A stretch of 64,000 nt of DNA from Zhongshania aliphaticivorans (GTDB lineage Bacteria; Pseudomonadota; Gammaproteobacteria; Pseudomonadales; Spongiibacteraceae). Location: assembly GCF_902705875.1 (NCBI RefSeq), contig NZ_CACSIK010000001.1, positions 880,742 through 944,741 on the forward strand. Reading direction: 5' to 3'. Both the position numbers and the translations under genes were made by a program. Below are positions 18,210-27,952 of this stretch, piece after piece (position 1 is the first letter of the stretch; every line of letters starts with the position of its first letter). Under the pieces are notes generated by a model. It did no database searches and was not told the origin of the DNA. It saw only the letters and a program-made list of their open reading frames with translations.

Positions 18210-19127
18210 ATGGCAGAAAGAATTAAGGCGGCAATCATTGGTCCCGGTAATATCGGTACCGATTTGCTCATGAAGGCAATGCGTTCTAGCTTGATAGAGC
18301 CGGTGTGGATGGTTGGGGTTGATCCTGATTCACCGGGCTTGTCACGGGCCAATGAAATGGGTTTAAAGGTGACGGCGGATGGGGTGGCTGGCATGTTGCC
18401 GAGCATGAAAGCCGACGGTGTAAAGGTGTGTTTTGATGCGACCTCGGCGTATGTTCACGCCGAAAATTCACGCTTAGTGAATGAGCAGGGTGCGTTAATG
18501 ATAGACCTGACACCTGCAGCAATTGGCCCTTATTGTGTGCCCCCAGTTAACTTAAAAGATGCGCTTGCTGCGGGCAGTAGTAACGTCAATATGGTGACCT
18601 GTGGTGGGCAGGCGACCATACCGATGGTGGCGGCTGTGTCCCGAGTTCAGGCTGTGAGTTACGGCGAAATCGTTGCCACCGTAAGTTCGAAATCGGTTGG
18701 CCCAGGTACTAGAAAAAATATTGATGAGTTTACCCGCACCACTGCTGGTGCTCTAGAGCGAGTAGGCGGTGCACGAACCGGAAAAGCCATTATCGTGATA
18801 AACCCTGCTGAGCCACCGTTAATCATGCGAGACACCATACACTGTCTTACCGATGACACACCGGACCAAGATGCAATACGAGCATCCGTGCTTGAAATGG
18901 TAGCCGAGGTTCAAAAATATGTTCCCGGTTATCGACTTAAGAACGGCCCTGTATTTGATGGCAACCGGGTCTCCATGTTCATGGAGGTTGAGGGCTTGGG
19001 CGATTTCTTACCTAAGTACGCCGGTAATTTAGACATCATGACGGCGGCGGGCTTACGAACAGCAGAAATGTTTGCAGAAGAAATGCTGGCTGGACGTTTT
19101 TCACTTTCATCACTTGCGTCGGTCTAG
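18210..19127 (+). CDS. Acetaldehyde dehydrogenase (acylating)
   Basis: This 305-residue NAD- and CoA-dependent enzyme turns acetaldehyde into acetyl-CoA. Landmarks are the N-terminal dinucleotide motif [15 protein letters not shown], the catalytic Cys in [13 protein letters not shown] (about residue 131) and [21 protein letters not shown]. It belongs to the MhpF/DmpF/HsaG group, which forms a channelling complex with the aldolase encoded 12 bases downstream. In that complex acetaldehyde passes directly between the active sites. Confidence 0.95.
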   Translation: MAERIKAAIIGPGNIGTDLLMKAMRSSLIEPVWMVGVDPDSPGLSRANEMGLKVTADGVAGMLPSMKADGVKVCFDATSAYVHAENSRLVNEQGALMIDLTPAAIGPYCVPPVNLKDALAAGSSNVNMVTCGGQATIPMVAAVSRVQAVSYGEIVATVSSKSVGPGTRKNIDEFTRTTAGALERVGGARTGKAIIVINPAEPPLIMRDTIHCLTDDTPDQDAIRASVLEMVAEVQKYVPGYRLKNGPVFDGNRVSMFMEVEGLGDFLPKYAGNLDIMTAAGLRTAEMFAEEMLAGRFSLSSLASV

Positions 19128-19139
19128 GGAGAGTCGAAC

Positions 19140-20168
19140 ATGGATTTACGCGGTAAAAAAGTTGTATTACATGATATGTGTCTGCGTGACGGTATGCATG
19201 CCAAACAACATCAAATTTCTTTGGAAGAAATGACAGCCATTGCCAAGGGCTTGGATGAGGCCGGTATGCCGCTGATCGAGGTGACTCACGGTGATGGCTT
19301 GGGTGGTGCATCGGTTAATTACGGTTTTCCTGCCCATACTGATGAAGAGTACTTAAAAGCGGTTGTTGGGGTGGTGAAAAAGGCAAAAATTTCGGCATTG
19401 CTGTTGCCGGGAATTGGCACTGTCGATCACTTGAAAATGGCGGCTGATTTAGGCGTGACAACGATTCGTGTTGCCACCCACTGCACAGAAGCGGATGTAT
19501 CCGAGCAGCACATTGGCTTGGCGGCGCAAATGGGCCTCGATACCGTTGGTTTTCTAATGATGACCCATATGATCGAAGCGGATCAGATTGTTGAGCAGGC
19601 TAAGCTCATGGAGTCCTACGGGGCAAATTGTATCTATTGCACAGATTCCGCTGGGTACTTATTGCCAGACCAAGTGAAGGAGCGGATTGCACTTTTACGT
19701 AAGGAACTGAAACCTGAAACGGAACTAGGGTTCCACGCCCATCATAACCTTAGCTTAGGGGTTATGAATTCACTGGTGGCGGTTGAGGCTGGTGCAAATC
19801 GTATCGATGGCTCTGTGGCAGGTTTAGGTGCAGGTGCGGGTAATACGCCACTAGAGGTGTTGGTGGCTGTTATGGATAGGATGGAAGTTAAGCATGGTAT
19901 TGATCTGTATAAGATAATGGATGTTGCTGAAGATCTAGTGACGCCGATTATGGATGCGCCTATTCGTATTGATCGCGATTCATTAACCTTAGGCTATGCC
20001 GGTGTGTATTCTTCTTTCCTACTGTTTGCCAAGCGTGCGGCAGCCAAATATGGGGTGTCATCTCGTGATATTTTGGTGGAGCTAGGACGCCGACGTACCG
20101 TGGGTGGTCAAGAAGATATGATTGAAGACTTGGCCCTAGACATGGCGAAAGCACGAGGGCTGATATAA
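19140..20168 (+). CDS. 4-hydroxy-2-oxovalerate aldolase
   Basis: This 342-residue aldolase cleaves 4-hydroxy-2-oxovalerate to pyruvate and acetaldehyde. It has the HMGL-like metal site: [11 protein letters not shown] at the N terminus and [12 protein letters not shown] (metal-binding His pair, about residues 200-203). The C-terminal domain (about 280 onward, [21 protein letters not shown]) is the one that contacts the partner dehydrogenase in DmpG/MhpE-type enzymes. It ends the coupled run of hydrolase, hydratase, dehydrogenase and aldolase genes. Confidence 0.95.
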   Translation: MDLRGKKVVLHDMCLRDGMHAKQHQISLEEMTAIAKGLDEAGMPLIEVTHGDGLGGASVNYGFPAHTDEEYLKAVVGVVKKAKISALLLPGIGTVDHLKMAADLGVTTIRVATHCTEADVSEQHIGLAAQMGLDTVGFLMMTHMIEADQIVEQAKLMESYGANCIYCTDSAGYLLPDQVKERIALLRKELKPETELGFHAHHNLSLGVMNSLVAVEAGANRIDGSVAGLGAGAGNTPLEVLVAVMDRMEVKHGIDLYKIMDVAEDLVTPIMDAPIRIDRDSLTLGYAGVYSSFLLFAKRAAAKYGVSSRDILVELGRRRTVGGQEDMIEDLALDMAKARGLI

Positions 20169-20346
20169 GCGTATTCGTCCATAAATGAGAAATTTTAGAG
20201 GGTGGTGTAATGTAAGCGTGATTAGGTGGCATTAAATTATTCACTATACTGAATATTGACAGAGCTTATGAGGAAAGCCTTTTCTAGATGATTTTCTCAG
20301 TTATACTGGCGCGTCTAATAATGAATAAGGTTTTACTGCCGCTGTT

Positions 20347-21468
20347 ATGCTTATTGATCCCGCCTTTGATGAACTCGTTGCAACCATTTACCAAGGTCCT
20401 TTGGAAGAAGAGCCATGGCAAGACTTTTTGTCTGTGCTATGCAAAATGATGGATGCGGTGTCGGTGACACTGGTACTTAACCAACCCTCAGAAAAGGGGC
20501 GTGGTGTTTTGAGGGTTGTTGGTGGCAATCTTGAAGGCATTGCCCGCTATCAAGAGCGGCTGTTTGCTATGGATCCCTTTCAGTCATTACGCCCTGGCGA
20601 AGTGAAGAGCCTGATGGAAATGGTGCCGGGGGAAGGCTGGCTAGATAGCGAACTGTACAAATTATGCATGAAACCTGCTGGTTTATATGATTCTTTGGGT
20701 GTCGATATTGTTGTGCCTGGAGAAATGAACGCCGGCTTGCGGGTTGCCCGCACTGAGCATTCAGCCAGTTTCTGTCAGGCTGATCGCGATTTGATATATG
20801 CCTTGCTTCCTCACCTAGAGCGTGCCCTGCGTTTTCACGTTCGCTTGAATAAAGTTGAATCTGAACGTGCTTTGTACGCGGGTGCAGTGGAAAGTTTGTC
20901 ACTGGCGACTATTATTCTAGATGAAGATGGTCGTGTGCTGACGTGTAATCGAATGGCAGAGCATTTAATCATTCGCGAGCCCGATGTCCGAGTCGAGGAT
21001 GGGCAGTTATTATTAGGCGATCAGGCTACAACAAAAAAATTACAGCGCTTAATTAATAGTATTTTGGAACACCGCGGTGGCGATGAGCCCGCCGTGGTCG
21101 AAGCTATGCGGGTAACACGAGACGGCGACTTCTCTGATTTAGGGGTTATTGCAAGGCCGGTGCCTGTCACCGAGTGGTCAGAAGGCAAGTCAGTGCCGAC
21201 CGTGGCAATTTTTATCAGTGACCCAGAATATGGTGCAGAAGCGCCAGTTACCGTTATTATTCAGTTGTTTGGCTTTACACCAACAGAGGCGCAGCTCTCC
21301 TTATTGCTGGCCGATGGTCTAAGCCTAGATGAAGCTTCGGCGGCGCTCGGCATGAGCCGCAATACCGCACGCACCCATTTGCGGTCGATTTTTTCAAAAA
21401 CCGGTGTCAGCAGGCAAACCCTGTTGGTGAGGTTAATTCTGAAAAGCGTGGCTCAGCTGGCAGACTAA
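20347..21468 (+). CDS. LuxR-type helix-turn-helix transcriptional regulator
   Basis: This 373-residue regulator has a LuxR-type DNA-binding domain at the C terminus: FGFTPTEAQLSLLLADGLSLDEASAALGMSRNTARTHLRSIFSKTGVSRQ. The N-terminal 300 residues look like a GAF/PAS sensory region (a PAS-like stretch SLATIILDEDGRVLTCNRMAEHLI sits near residue 185). There is no receiver domain. Its place directly after the lower meta-cleavage genes suggests that it controls them; the steroid regulator TesR of Comamonas is also of LuxR type, although that analogy is an inference. The start has only a weak ribosome-binding site. Confidence 0.88.
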   Translation: MLIDPAFDELVATIYQGPLEEEPWQDFLSVLCKMMDAVSVTLVLNQPSEKGRGVLRVVGGNLEGIARYQERLFAMDPFQSLRPGEVKSLMEMVPGEGWLDSELYKLCMKPAGLYDSLGVDIVVPGEMNAGLRVARTEHSASFCQADRDLIYALLPHLERALRFHVRLNKVESERALYAGAVESLSLATIILDEDGRVLTCNRMAEHLIIREPDVRVEDGQLLLGDQATTKKLQRLINSILEHRGGDEPAVVEAMRVTRDGDFSDLGVIARPVPVTEWSEGKSVPTVAIFISDPEYGAEAPVTVIIQLFGFTPTEAQLSLLLADGLSLDEASAALGMSRNTARTHLRSIFSKTGVSRQTLLVRLILKSVAQLAD

Positions 21469-21507
21469 AACAGTCGGCGGCTCGCATTCGTAATGGGAGT
21501 GTGAATA

Positions 21508-22263
21508 ATGGCTGTTTTACATAATAAAATTGCGCTGGTGACCGGCGGTGGTCAAGGTGTTGGTGCCGGTATCGCTTTTGCATTGGCGGCTGAGGGAGCG
21601 ATTGTGGCGGTCCTTGGGCGTACTTTGGCTAAGCTGGAGGCAACCTGTGCCGAGATTCATCGGCGTGGTGGCGAAGCTCAAGCCTTTGTTTGTGATGTGA
21701 CCGAGGCCGACGATATTGATGCCGCAGTATTGGAAGTGGTCGATGAATTTGGCGGCGTCGATATTCTTGTCAATAACGCGCAGATAGTCACACTGGGTAA
21801 CCTTCTCGAAATAAACGACGATGAGTACCTTGACGGTATGGATTCTGGCCCCTTGGCAACCCTGCGATTTATGAAGGCGTGTTATCCCTTTTTACGGGGT
21901 GATGGCAGTGTTGTAAATCTTGCTAGCTCGGCGGCGATGCGTTCAGATTCTGGTGGCTTTGGCGCCTATGCGGCTGCAAAAGAGGCGACTCGGGCCCTGA
22001 GCCGCGCGGCAGCCTGTGAGTGGGGGCAAGATAATATCCGCGTTAACTGCATTATGCCCTTAGCGATGTCTCCTGGAATGGGGCGCTGGGTTGAGAGCGG
22101 CGGTGACGATGTCGAAGCGTTTTTGAACACGGTGCCTCTGGGCCGCGTGGGCGACTGTGAAGAGGACGTAGGGCGAGTTGTGGTCTTTTTATGTGGCCCA
22201 GATGCAGCCTATATTACCGGTCACACTTTACCTATAGATGGTGGTCAAGCATTTATACGCTGA
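21508..22263 (+). CDS. SDR-family oxidoreductase
   Basis: This 251-residue classical short-chain dehydrogenase has TGGGQGVGAGIA for cofactor binding, VDILVNNA, Ser in NLASSAAMRS, YAAAK as the catalytic Tyr/Lys, and the usual end ITGHTLPIDGGQAF. It starts 39 bases after the LuxR gene on the same strand and is probably part of the same catabolic island. The substrate is unknown; hydroxysteroid or 3-hydroxyacyl substrates are the common ones in this branch. Confidence 0.9.
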   Translation: MAVLHNKIALVTGGGQGVGAGIAFALAAEGAIVAVLGRTLAKLEATCAEIHRRGGEAQAFVCDVTEADDIDAAVLEVVDEFGGVDILVNNAQIVTLGNLLEINDDEYLDGMDSGPLATLRFMKACYPFLRGDGSVVNLASSAAMRSDSGGFGAYAAAKEATRALSRAAACEWGQDNIRVNCIMPLAMSPGMGRWVESGGDDVEAFLNTVPLGRVGDCEEDVGRVVVFLCGPDAAYITGHTLPIDGGQAFIR

Positions 22264-22385
22264 TGGCTTTGGCATCTCAGCCTGCACTATAGATGTAATA
22301 TTACTGTGAATTTCACGAAAAATTTCCCTAACTGAATGCCTAACTGTAAAATCCGTGTTTTTGTTATTTTCAGCGGAGCAGCGCA

Positions 22386-23108
22386 ATGGGCAGAGCCTAC
22401 CAAAACCGCAAAGATTCCATGGCCAAAACCTCAGATGCCAAGGCCAAGGTATACAGTAAATACGGACGCGAAATATACGTGTGTGCTAAATCAGGGGGCT
22501 TTGACCCTGCTGGTAACTTAGCACTGCGAGGCATGATTGAGCGAGCCAAAAAAGATCAAGTACCTAGTCACGTTATCGAGAAGGCGATTGAAAAAGCCAA
22601 AGGTGGCGCTGGCGAAGACTTCTCATTAGCGCGTTACGAAGGTTACGGTCCAGGTAATTGCATGGTGATTGTCGAATGCCTAACCGATAACCCAAACCGG
22701 ACCTTTGGCGATGTGCGACTTTGCTTTACCAAGACCAAGAGTAAAATTGGTACCCAAGGCAGTGTAAGTCATATGTTTGACCATTCGGCCATCTTCGTTT
22801 TTGACGGTGATGACGAAGAAGCGACTTTAGAAGCGCTTATGGAGGCCGATGTTGACGTTAATGATATTGAAAATGAAGACGGTAAAATCTCCGTTTTTGC
22901 ACCCAATACAGAATATTTCAAAGCCAAGCAGGCTTTGATGGAAATGGGCGTTGCCGACTTTGACGTTGATGAAATTCAATTTCTTGCACAAAGCATGTCG
23001 CCCGTTGAAGGCGATGATGTGGCCATGTTTGAAAAATTCATGGATATGCTTAACGACTTAGATGACGTGCAAAATGTCTATCACAATGCGGAATTAGCTG
23101 AGTCTTAA
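22386..23108 (+). CDS. YebC/PmpR-family protein (YeeN-like)
   Basis: This 240-residue protein has the family signature: [31 protein letters not shown], then [38 protein letters not shown] and [19 protein letters not shown]. The three-domain YebC fold is full length. The N terminus is that of the YeeN subgroup. Family members were long annotated as transcriptional regulators; more recent work links the family to translation of difficult (proline-rich) sequences. A strong terminator follows. Confidence 0.93.
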   Translation: MGRAYQNRKDSMAKTSDAKAKVYSKYGREIYVCAKSGGFDPAGNLALRGMIERAKKDQVPSHVIEKAIEKAKGGAGEDFSLARYEGYGPGNCMVIVECLTDNPNRTFGDVRLCFTKTKSKIGTQGSVSHMFDHSAIFVFDGDDEEATLEALMEADVDVNDIENEDGKISVFAPNTEYFKAKQALMEMGVADFDVDEIQFLAQSMSPVEGDDVAMFEKFMDMLNDLDDVQNVYHNAELAES

Positions 23109-23133
23109 CCATTCTTAGTGCTTGACGCTTTTC

Positions 23134-23178
23134 AACAAGGCCCCGCAATGTACGTTGCGGGGCCTTGTTGGTTTTTAT
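23134..23178 (+). terminator. Intrinsic terminator after yebC-like gene
   Basis: A perfect 15-bp stem, AACAAGGCCCCGCAA (23134-23148) with TTGCGGGGCCTTGTT (23155-23169), closes a six-base loop and is followed by GGTTTTTATC. Confidence 0.9.
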
Positions 23179-23251
23179 CGCGGCCATCTTGGGTTTGATG
23201 GCAATTACAGCCAAGTGTGCAATACCGCAGGCTTGGTAAATTGGAGGCAAA

Positions 23252-24040
23252 ATGAACTATGTAGTGGTTGATGCATTTACTTCAACGCGGTTTAGCGGAA
23301 ACTCGGCAGCGATTTGTTTGTTAGCGTCTGAGTTAGCAGAGCAAGATATGCAGGCCATCGCTGCGGAATTTAACCTCTCGGAAACCGCCTATATAGCTCA
23401 GCAGGGTGAAGTATGGTCACTGCGATGGTTCACCCCAGTCACTGAGGTTAATCTCTGCGGCCATGCAACATTGGCCGCTGCGCATGCACTTTGGCATGAG
23501 TTTGGTGATCAAAGTGAGGTCTTGCGTTTTATGACACGAAGCGGCGAGCTCACGGTGATGCGGACGGAACAGCTCATACAGATGCGTTTTCCACTCGTTG
23601 CCACCACCCCGGTGGATGTAAATGAATGGGCCTTGAGTGTGGCTCAGCCGGCAGCTGTGCAAGCTGCGGCATCGGCGCAGGAAGATGCTCTTATAGAGCT
23701 AGATAATGCGACGTCTGTTAGCGATTTTGTACCTGACTTAGCAGCCATTGCGGCACTTGGCACAAGAGGGTTAATTGTGACGGCCAAGGGCGATAGCGGA
23801 TCTGGCGTCGATTTTGTGTCTCGATTTTTCGCACCTAATGCCGGTATTAATGAAGACCCCGTTACTGGCTCTGCTCATTGTGCTCTTGCGCACTATTGGT
23901 CACCGAAAATGGCAAAAAATAGTTTTGTTGCCAAGCAGGTCTCACGTCGAGGCGGCGATATTGGGGTTGCTATAGAGGGTGATACAGTTGTGTTGTCGGG
24001 GCAGGCAGTGACAACAATGAAGGGAGAGTTAAGGCTATAA
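23252..24040 (+). CDS. PhzF-family isomerase/epimerase
   Basis: This 262-residue protein has the PhzF fold: catalytic Glu in FNLSETAYI (about residue 47), GHATLAAAHALW, and the second-half motif NEDPVTGSAHCALAHYW. It probably isomerises an unknown small acid; only the phenazine enzyme and a few relatives have known substrates, and no phenazine genes are here. GGAGG lies upstream of the ATG. It is convergent with the FabH-like gene, with a shared hairpin between them. Confidence 0.92.
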   Translation: MNYVVVDAFTSTRFSGNSAAICLLASELAEQDMQAIAAEFNLSETAYIAQQGEVWSLRWFTPVTEVNLCGHATLAAAHALWHEFGDQSEVLRFMTRSGELTVMRTEQLIQMRFPLVATTPVDVNEWALSVAQPAAVQAAASAQEDALIELDNATSVSDFVPDLAAIAALGTRGLIVTAKGDSGSGVDFVSRFFAPNAGINEDPVTGSAHCALAHYWSPKMAKNSFVAKQVSRRGGDIGVAIEGDTVVLSGQAVTTMKGELRL

Positions 24041-24074
24041 CAGTCAGCGGGGATGTCTGCTTGGGCTGGGTAAG

Positions 24075-24105
24075 AACGGGTTTAGTACAGTAAGCTAAAC
24101 CCGTT
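24075..24105. terminator. Bidirectional terminator between convergent genes
   Basis: AACGGGTTTAG (24075-24085) pairs with CTAAACCCGTT (24095-24105) around a nine-base loop. It lies between the ends of the convergent phzF-like and FabH-like genes. The T-tracts are weak on both sides. Confidence 0.65.
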
Positions 24106-24142
24106 TGTGAACGACTGTGGAAAGCCCCAGAGTCTAAGCCAC

Positions 24143-25267
24143 TTATCTTTTTCTGAGAACGAGGCTACCAATAGAGTAGCCAGCGCCAAACGAGCAAATG
24201 ACGCCGATATCGCCACTGTCGAGGTCGTCGTGATACTTGGCAAACGCAATGATAGAACCCGCTGACGCGGTATTTGCGTACTCGTCAAGCACTACAGGCG
24301 CTTCTTCCAAGGTCGCATCTCGACCCAGCAAACGTCTGCTAATCAATAAGTTCATATTGAGGTTGGCTTGATGTAACCACCAGCGTTTTAAGTCAGAAAC
24401 GGCAATCCCTTGATCTTGCAAATGCGTTTCTATGTGTTCTGCCGCCATCGGGCAGACTTCTTTAAACACTTTGCGGCCGTTCTGATGGAACATCTTATCT
24501 GCTGAATAAGGGTCTTCATCGGTCGCGTGCGTGATATGGCCAAAGTTGGAGCGGATATTATTTGAATAAGACGTCACACATTTTGTGCTGAGAATGTCGA
24601 AGGCATGATCAGATGTGCAGGTATCACTGGACTCAATCACGGTTGCGGTGGCGACATCACCAAAAATGAAATGTGAGTCCCTGTCCTTGAAGTTCACTTG
24701 AGGCGATGTGAGTTCAGGGTTAATCACCAACACACCTTTTGACGTGCCACTTTTGACTGCATCTACGGCTCTTTCCAAGCCAAAGGTGGCTGCCGAGCAG
24801 GCAACCAGCATATCAAAGCCGAATCCTTCTATTCCCAGTGCTGCTTGCACTTCAATAGCAATAGCGGGGTAGGAGCGCTGAGTATAGGCGCATGACACAA
24901 TGACCATATCAATATCTGCGGCGGTTTTATTCGCAGATGCCAATGCTTTTTTTGCAGCCGCAATAGACATTTCTGCCTGATGAGATACTTCATCGTCACC
25001 ACGTGCCTCAATGTAGGGGCGCATGCGGTTTATGTCTAAGATACCTTCTTTTGAAAGAACGAAACGACTTTTTATGCCGGACGCTTTTTCAATAAAGGCA
25101 GGGCTAGAGCTTGGTTTTTCGTCTAGCTCGCCGGCTTCAATAGCCGCTTTATTTTGGAGGTTGTATTGCTCTGCGTAAGCGTTATAGCTAGAGACAAGTT
25201 CTTCGTTACTTATGCTATGTGTTGGAGTCCATAGGCCCACCCCACTAATAACAACGGAGGAGTTCAT
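24143..25267 (-). CDS. Beta-ketoacyl-ACP synthase III, FabH2-like
   Basis: This 374-residue thiolase-fold enzyme condenses an acyl-CoA starter with malonyl-ACP. Visible motifs are the active-site Cys in DMLVACSAATFGLE, His in WWLHQANLNMN and Asn in DEYANTASAGS. It is about 50 residues longer than housekeeping FabH, with an insert after VSSYNAYAEQYN. That matches the Pseudomonas PA3286-type synthase, which takes medium-chain acyl-CoA from beta-oxidation into fatty-acid synthesis; this assignment is by recollection of sequence style. AGGATT precedes the ATG. It is a single-gene unit on the minus strand. Confidence 0.88.
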   Translation of the reverse strand: MNSSVVISGVGLWTPTHSISNEELVSSYNAYAEQYNLQNKAAIEAGELDEKPSSSPAFIEKASGIKSRFVLSKEGILDINRMRPYIEARGDDEVSHQAEMSIAAAKKALASANKTAADIDMVIVSCAYTQRSYPAIAIEVQAALGIEGFGFDMLVACSAATFGLERAVDAVKSGTSKGVLVINPELTSPQVNFKDRDSHFIFGDVATATVIESSDTCTSDHAFDILSTKCVTSYSNNIRSNFGHITHATDEDPYSADKMFHQNGRKVFKEVCPMAAEHIETHLQDQGIAVSDLKRWWLHQANLNMNLLISRRLLGRDATLEEAPVVLDEYANTASAGSIIAFAKYHDDLDSGDIGVICSFGAGYSIGSLVLRKR

Positions 25268-25638
25268 GTGAGTAATCCTAGTATTGTTTTAAGAAAATAT
25301 GGGTAATAGTGTGGCCGACATAGCGCATTCAGTCTATATATTGGGGTAACAAAAATTAGTTTAATTGTATTACATGAATTAAGTCGCAAAATTAACTGGC
25401 TTCAGAGCTTGAGAAAAACAAGCGTACTTGTTAAAGAGAGGCCTATCTGTAGGCGTGAAAATAAGAAAATTTACGTCTTATTAACCTGCTGATTGTGCGC
25501 AATAGTATTGTTGTTATCTTTTTGAAACTGCGTCATGGCTGAATATTTCTTCGTAAGTCAGATGTCTGTGGTCGGTTTTGTCCACCCACTAACACTTTGG
25601 TTTTAGCTATAAAAATAATTTCTTGATGAGATGTTTAC
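25268..25638. other. Divergent intergenic region, FabH-like / alkyl sulfatase
   Basis: No gene is seen in these 371 AT-rich bases, which must hold the promoters of the divergent ketosynthase and sulfatase genes. One small inverted repeat, AATAAGA (25460-25466) with TCTTATT (25476-25482), is visible about 160 bases before the sulfatase start and could be an operator. Confidence 0.4.
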
Positions 25639-27636
25639 ATGAAAATGATCACCTTAATGGCAGCGGCTTTATTGTGGGCGAATGTAGCTTTACTAAGCGC
25701 CTGCAGTAATGACGAAGCACAAAAAGGTATCGGAGATACCGATGAGAATGGCAGCACACCTGCTACGGCCATTACAGCTCATAGAAATCGCGAATTACTC
25801 AAAAAGCTTCCCTTTGAAGATACACAAGATTTTATAGAAGCTAGGCGCGGCTTAATTGCTAGTGATGATAGCTTGGTAGTTAAAGGCAGTGATGGAAGTG
25901 TGATTTGGGATTTACCCTCCTATAATTTTGTAAGTGGCGATGCGCCAGACAGCGTAAACCCCAGTCTTTGGCGTCAGGCTAAGCTCAACAACATCCATGG
26001 TTTGTTCAAGGTAACGGAGGGGGTTTATCAGTTGCGGGGCTTTGACCTTGCCAATATGAGCATAATCCAAGGTCAGAATGGCTGGATTGTGGTTGATCCA
26101 TTAACGACCGCTGAAACGGCGGCGGTTGCCATCGATTTTGCGCGCCAGCATCTGGGTGATAGTCCCATATCAGCCATTTTATTTACGCATAGCCATATTG
26201 ACCACTTTGGCGGCGTCCTTGGGGCCCTGTTAGCGGCGCAATCGAATCCTGATGATGTTCGCGTGATTGCGCCAGCGGGATTCATGAATGAATCGATTAG
26301 TGAGAATGTATTAGCGGGGCCAACCATGACACGCCGTGCGGAGTATATGTACGGTATGCCCTTGCCAAGAACGCCGCGAGGCCATGTCGATAGCGGGTTG
26401 GGTAAAGAGCCGGGTATGGGCACAGTGGGCATTTTAACGCCCACAGACCTTATACAGGAAACAGGGCAAACCTTGCTGATTGATGGCGTGTCTTTTGTAT
26501 TTCAAAATGTATCTGGTTCTGAAGCACCCGCTGAATTTACTTTTTATCTTCCAGAGAAAAAGGCCTTTTGTGGTGCCGAATTATTATCGCGAAATATGCA
26601 TAACCTTTATACATTACGGGGTGCCAAGGTACGTGATGCCTTAGCGTGGAGTGGCTATATAGACGAAGCCGCAGCGATGTTTGCTGAAGCCGACATTTAC
26701 TTTGCTAGCCACCATTGGCCCATTTGGGGCCAGGACCGCATTAACGAGTTCTTAGAAGTGCAAAGCGACACCTATAAATACATCCACGATCAAACCTTGC
26801 GCATGGCCTATAAGGGCTATACCCCCATTGAAATTGCCGAGGAGCTAGAGCTGCCTGATGCCTTGCAAAAAGGCTTCTCAAACCGGGGCTATTACGGCAC
26901 CACATCGCATAATTCACGCGCGGTATATCAAGGGTATTTTGGCTGGTATGACGGGAATCCCGCTAATTTAAACCCACATCCTCCACAGGAAGAAGGCCAG
27001 CGATACGTGGCCTCAATGGGCGGCAGCGACAAAGTGCTGGAGCTTGCCAAGCAAGCATTTGCAGAGGGTGACTATCGTTGGGTGGCAACATTGCTTAATC
27101 ATTTAGTATTTGCTGAGCCTAACAACAAAGCAGCAAAAAGCTTGTTGGCCCGCAATTACGATCAGCTCGGCTACCAAGCGGAGTCCGGCCCGTGGCGGGA
27201 TGTCTACCTTACTGCCGCTTATGAACTTCGCCAGGGCAAGAGCAACCAAGTCCAAGATTTGAGCGTAGCCAAAGACATGGTGGTTTATTCGCCGCGATCA
27301 AATTTCTTTAACGTGATGGCGGCTCAGTTAGACGCAGAGGATGCTGAAGGCGTGGCAATGGTGCTTAATTTTGTCTTCACTGATTTAAATGAAACCCACG
27401 TATTAAAACTTAAAAACTCAGTCTTACACCACAAGCAAGCTGAGGCCGACCCTCATGCAAATGCAACACTGAGTATCACCCATGATTTATTCTTAGATGT
27501 AGCGCTGGGACGGGCAAGCGTTAAAGACTTGTTATTCTCAGGCCAGATGTCGATTGAGGGGAGTAAAATCGATGTGGCTAAATTCTTTAGCTTACAAGAT
27601 AAAGCCAAGGGTGGATTTTCTATTGTGACGCCATAA
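25639..27636 (+). CDS. Alkyl sulfatase, metallo-beta-lactamase fold (SdsA1/BDS1 family), lipoprotein
   Basis: This 665-residue enzyme hydrolyses alkyl sulfate esters such as dodecyl sulfate to alcohol and sulfate. The zinc motif THSHIDHFGG lies near residue 184, AELLSRN and SHHWPIWG give further metal and substrate residues, and the helical dimerisation domain (AKQAFAEGDYRWVATLLNHLVFAEP) and the SCP2-like C-terminal domain follow in the family's order. The N terminus is a lipoprotein signal, ALLWANVALLSAC, with Cys22 as the likely lipidated residue, so it sits in the periplasm or outer membrane. The alcohol released could feed the alcohol dehydrogenase encoded next. Confidence 0.93.
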   Translation: MKMITLMAAALLWANVALLSACSNDEAQKGIGDTDENGSTPATAITAHRNRELLKKLPFEDTQDFIEARRGLIASDDSLVVKGSDGSVIWDLPSYNFVSGDAPDSVNPSLWRQAKLNNIHGLFKVTEGVYQLRGFDLANMSIIQGQNGWIVVDPLTTAETAAVAIDFARQHLGDSPISAILFTHSHIDHFGGVLGALLAAQSNPDDVRVIAPAGFMNESISENVLAGPTMTRRAEYMYGMPLPRTPRGHVDSGLGKEPGMGTVGILTPTDLIQETGQTLLIDGVSFVFQNVSGSEAPAEFTFYLPEKKAFCGAELLSRNMHNLYTLRGAKVRDALAWSGYIDEAAAMFAEADIYFASHHWPIWGQDRINEFLEVQSDTYKYIHDQTLRMAYKGYTPIEIAEELELPDALQKGFSNRGYYGTTSHNSRAVYQGYFGWYDGNPANLNPHPPQEEGQRYVASMGGSDKVLELAKQAFAEGDYRWVATLLNHLVFAEPNNKAAKSLLARNYDQLGYQAESGPWRDVYLTAAYELRQGKSNQVQDLSVAKDMVVYSPRSNFFNVMAAQLDAEDAEGVAMVLNFVFTDLNETHVLKLKNSVLHHKQAEADPHANATLSITHDLFLDVALGRASVKDLLFSGQMSIEGSKIDVAKFFSLQDKAKGGFSIVTP

Positions 27637-27670
27637 AGTACCGAAGCCTTAAAACAGATAAAAACGGACA

Positions 27671-27711
27671 AAAGTGGGCCGCTAATAAAATATAATAATA
27701 TTGCCCACTTT
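27671..27711 (+). terminator. Possible terminator after the alkyl sulfatase gene
   Basis: AAAGTGGGC (27671-27679) pairs with GCCCACTTT (27703-27711) around a long 23-base AT-rich loop. There is no T-run beyond the stem, so this is weak. Confidence 0.35.
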
Positions 27712-27936
27712 ATGAATTCTGAGTCTATTTTTTCATGTTTACGTCGGCAATTGCCAAAAGCGGCGCGTAAAGACCAACGGCAGTTTGTTTATGCTGATAG
27801 CCTACATCTCACTAATTGAAAAATAATAAGCACTCAAACCGTATTCTCTTTGCATATTGAGGAGGGTGAGGTGCTAGCGGTCTATAGCCTTTCTGGTGAG
27901 CCGTGTATTCCTATAAAAGTAATATCGGGTCATTGA
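27712..27936 (+). pseudogene. Possible small-gene remnant with one in-frame stop
   Basis: From ATG 27712 a frame runs 35 codons, meets TGA at 27817, and then continues in the same frame for 38 codons to TGA at 27934. The second part reads like real protein (TVFSLHIEEGEVLAVYSLSG) and has a GAGGAGGG stretch before an internal GTG at 27871, so it could instead be a 21-residue ORF. No family is recognised. It could be chance. Confidence 0.2.
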
Positions 27937-27952
27937 CCGAGTGGAGCATAGA

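Noticed and set aside
22336..22521. 61-codon frame overlapping the start of the YebC-like gene
   Set aside because: Different frame over a clear YebC start; a shadow.
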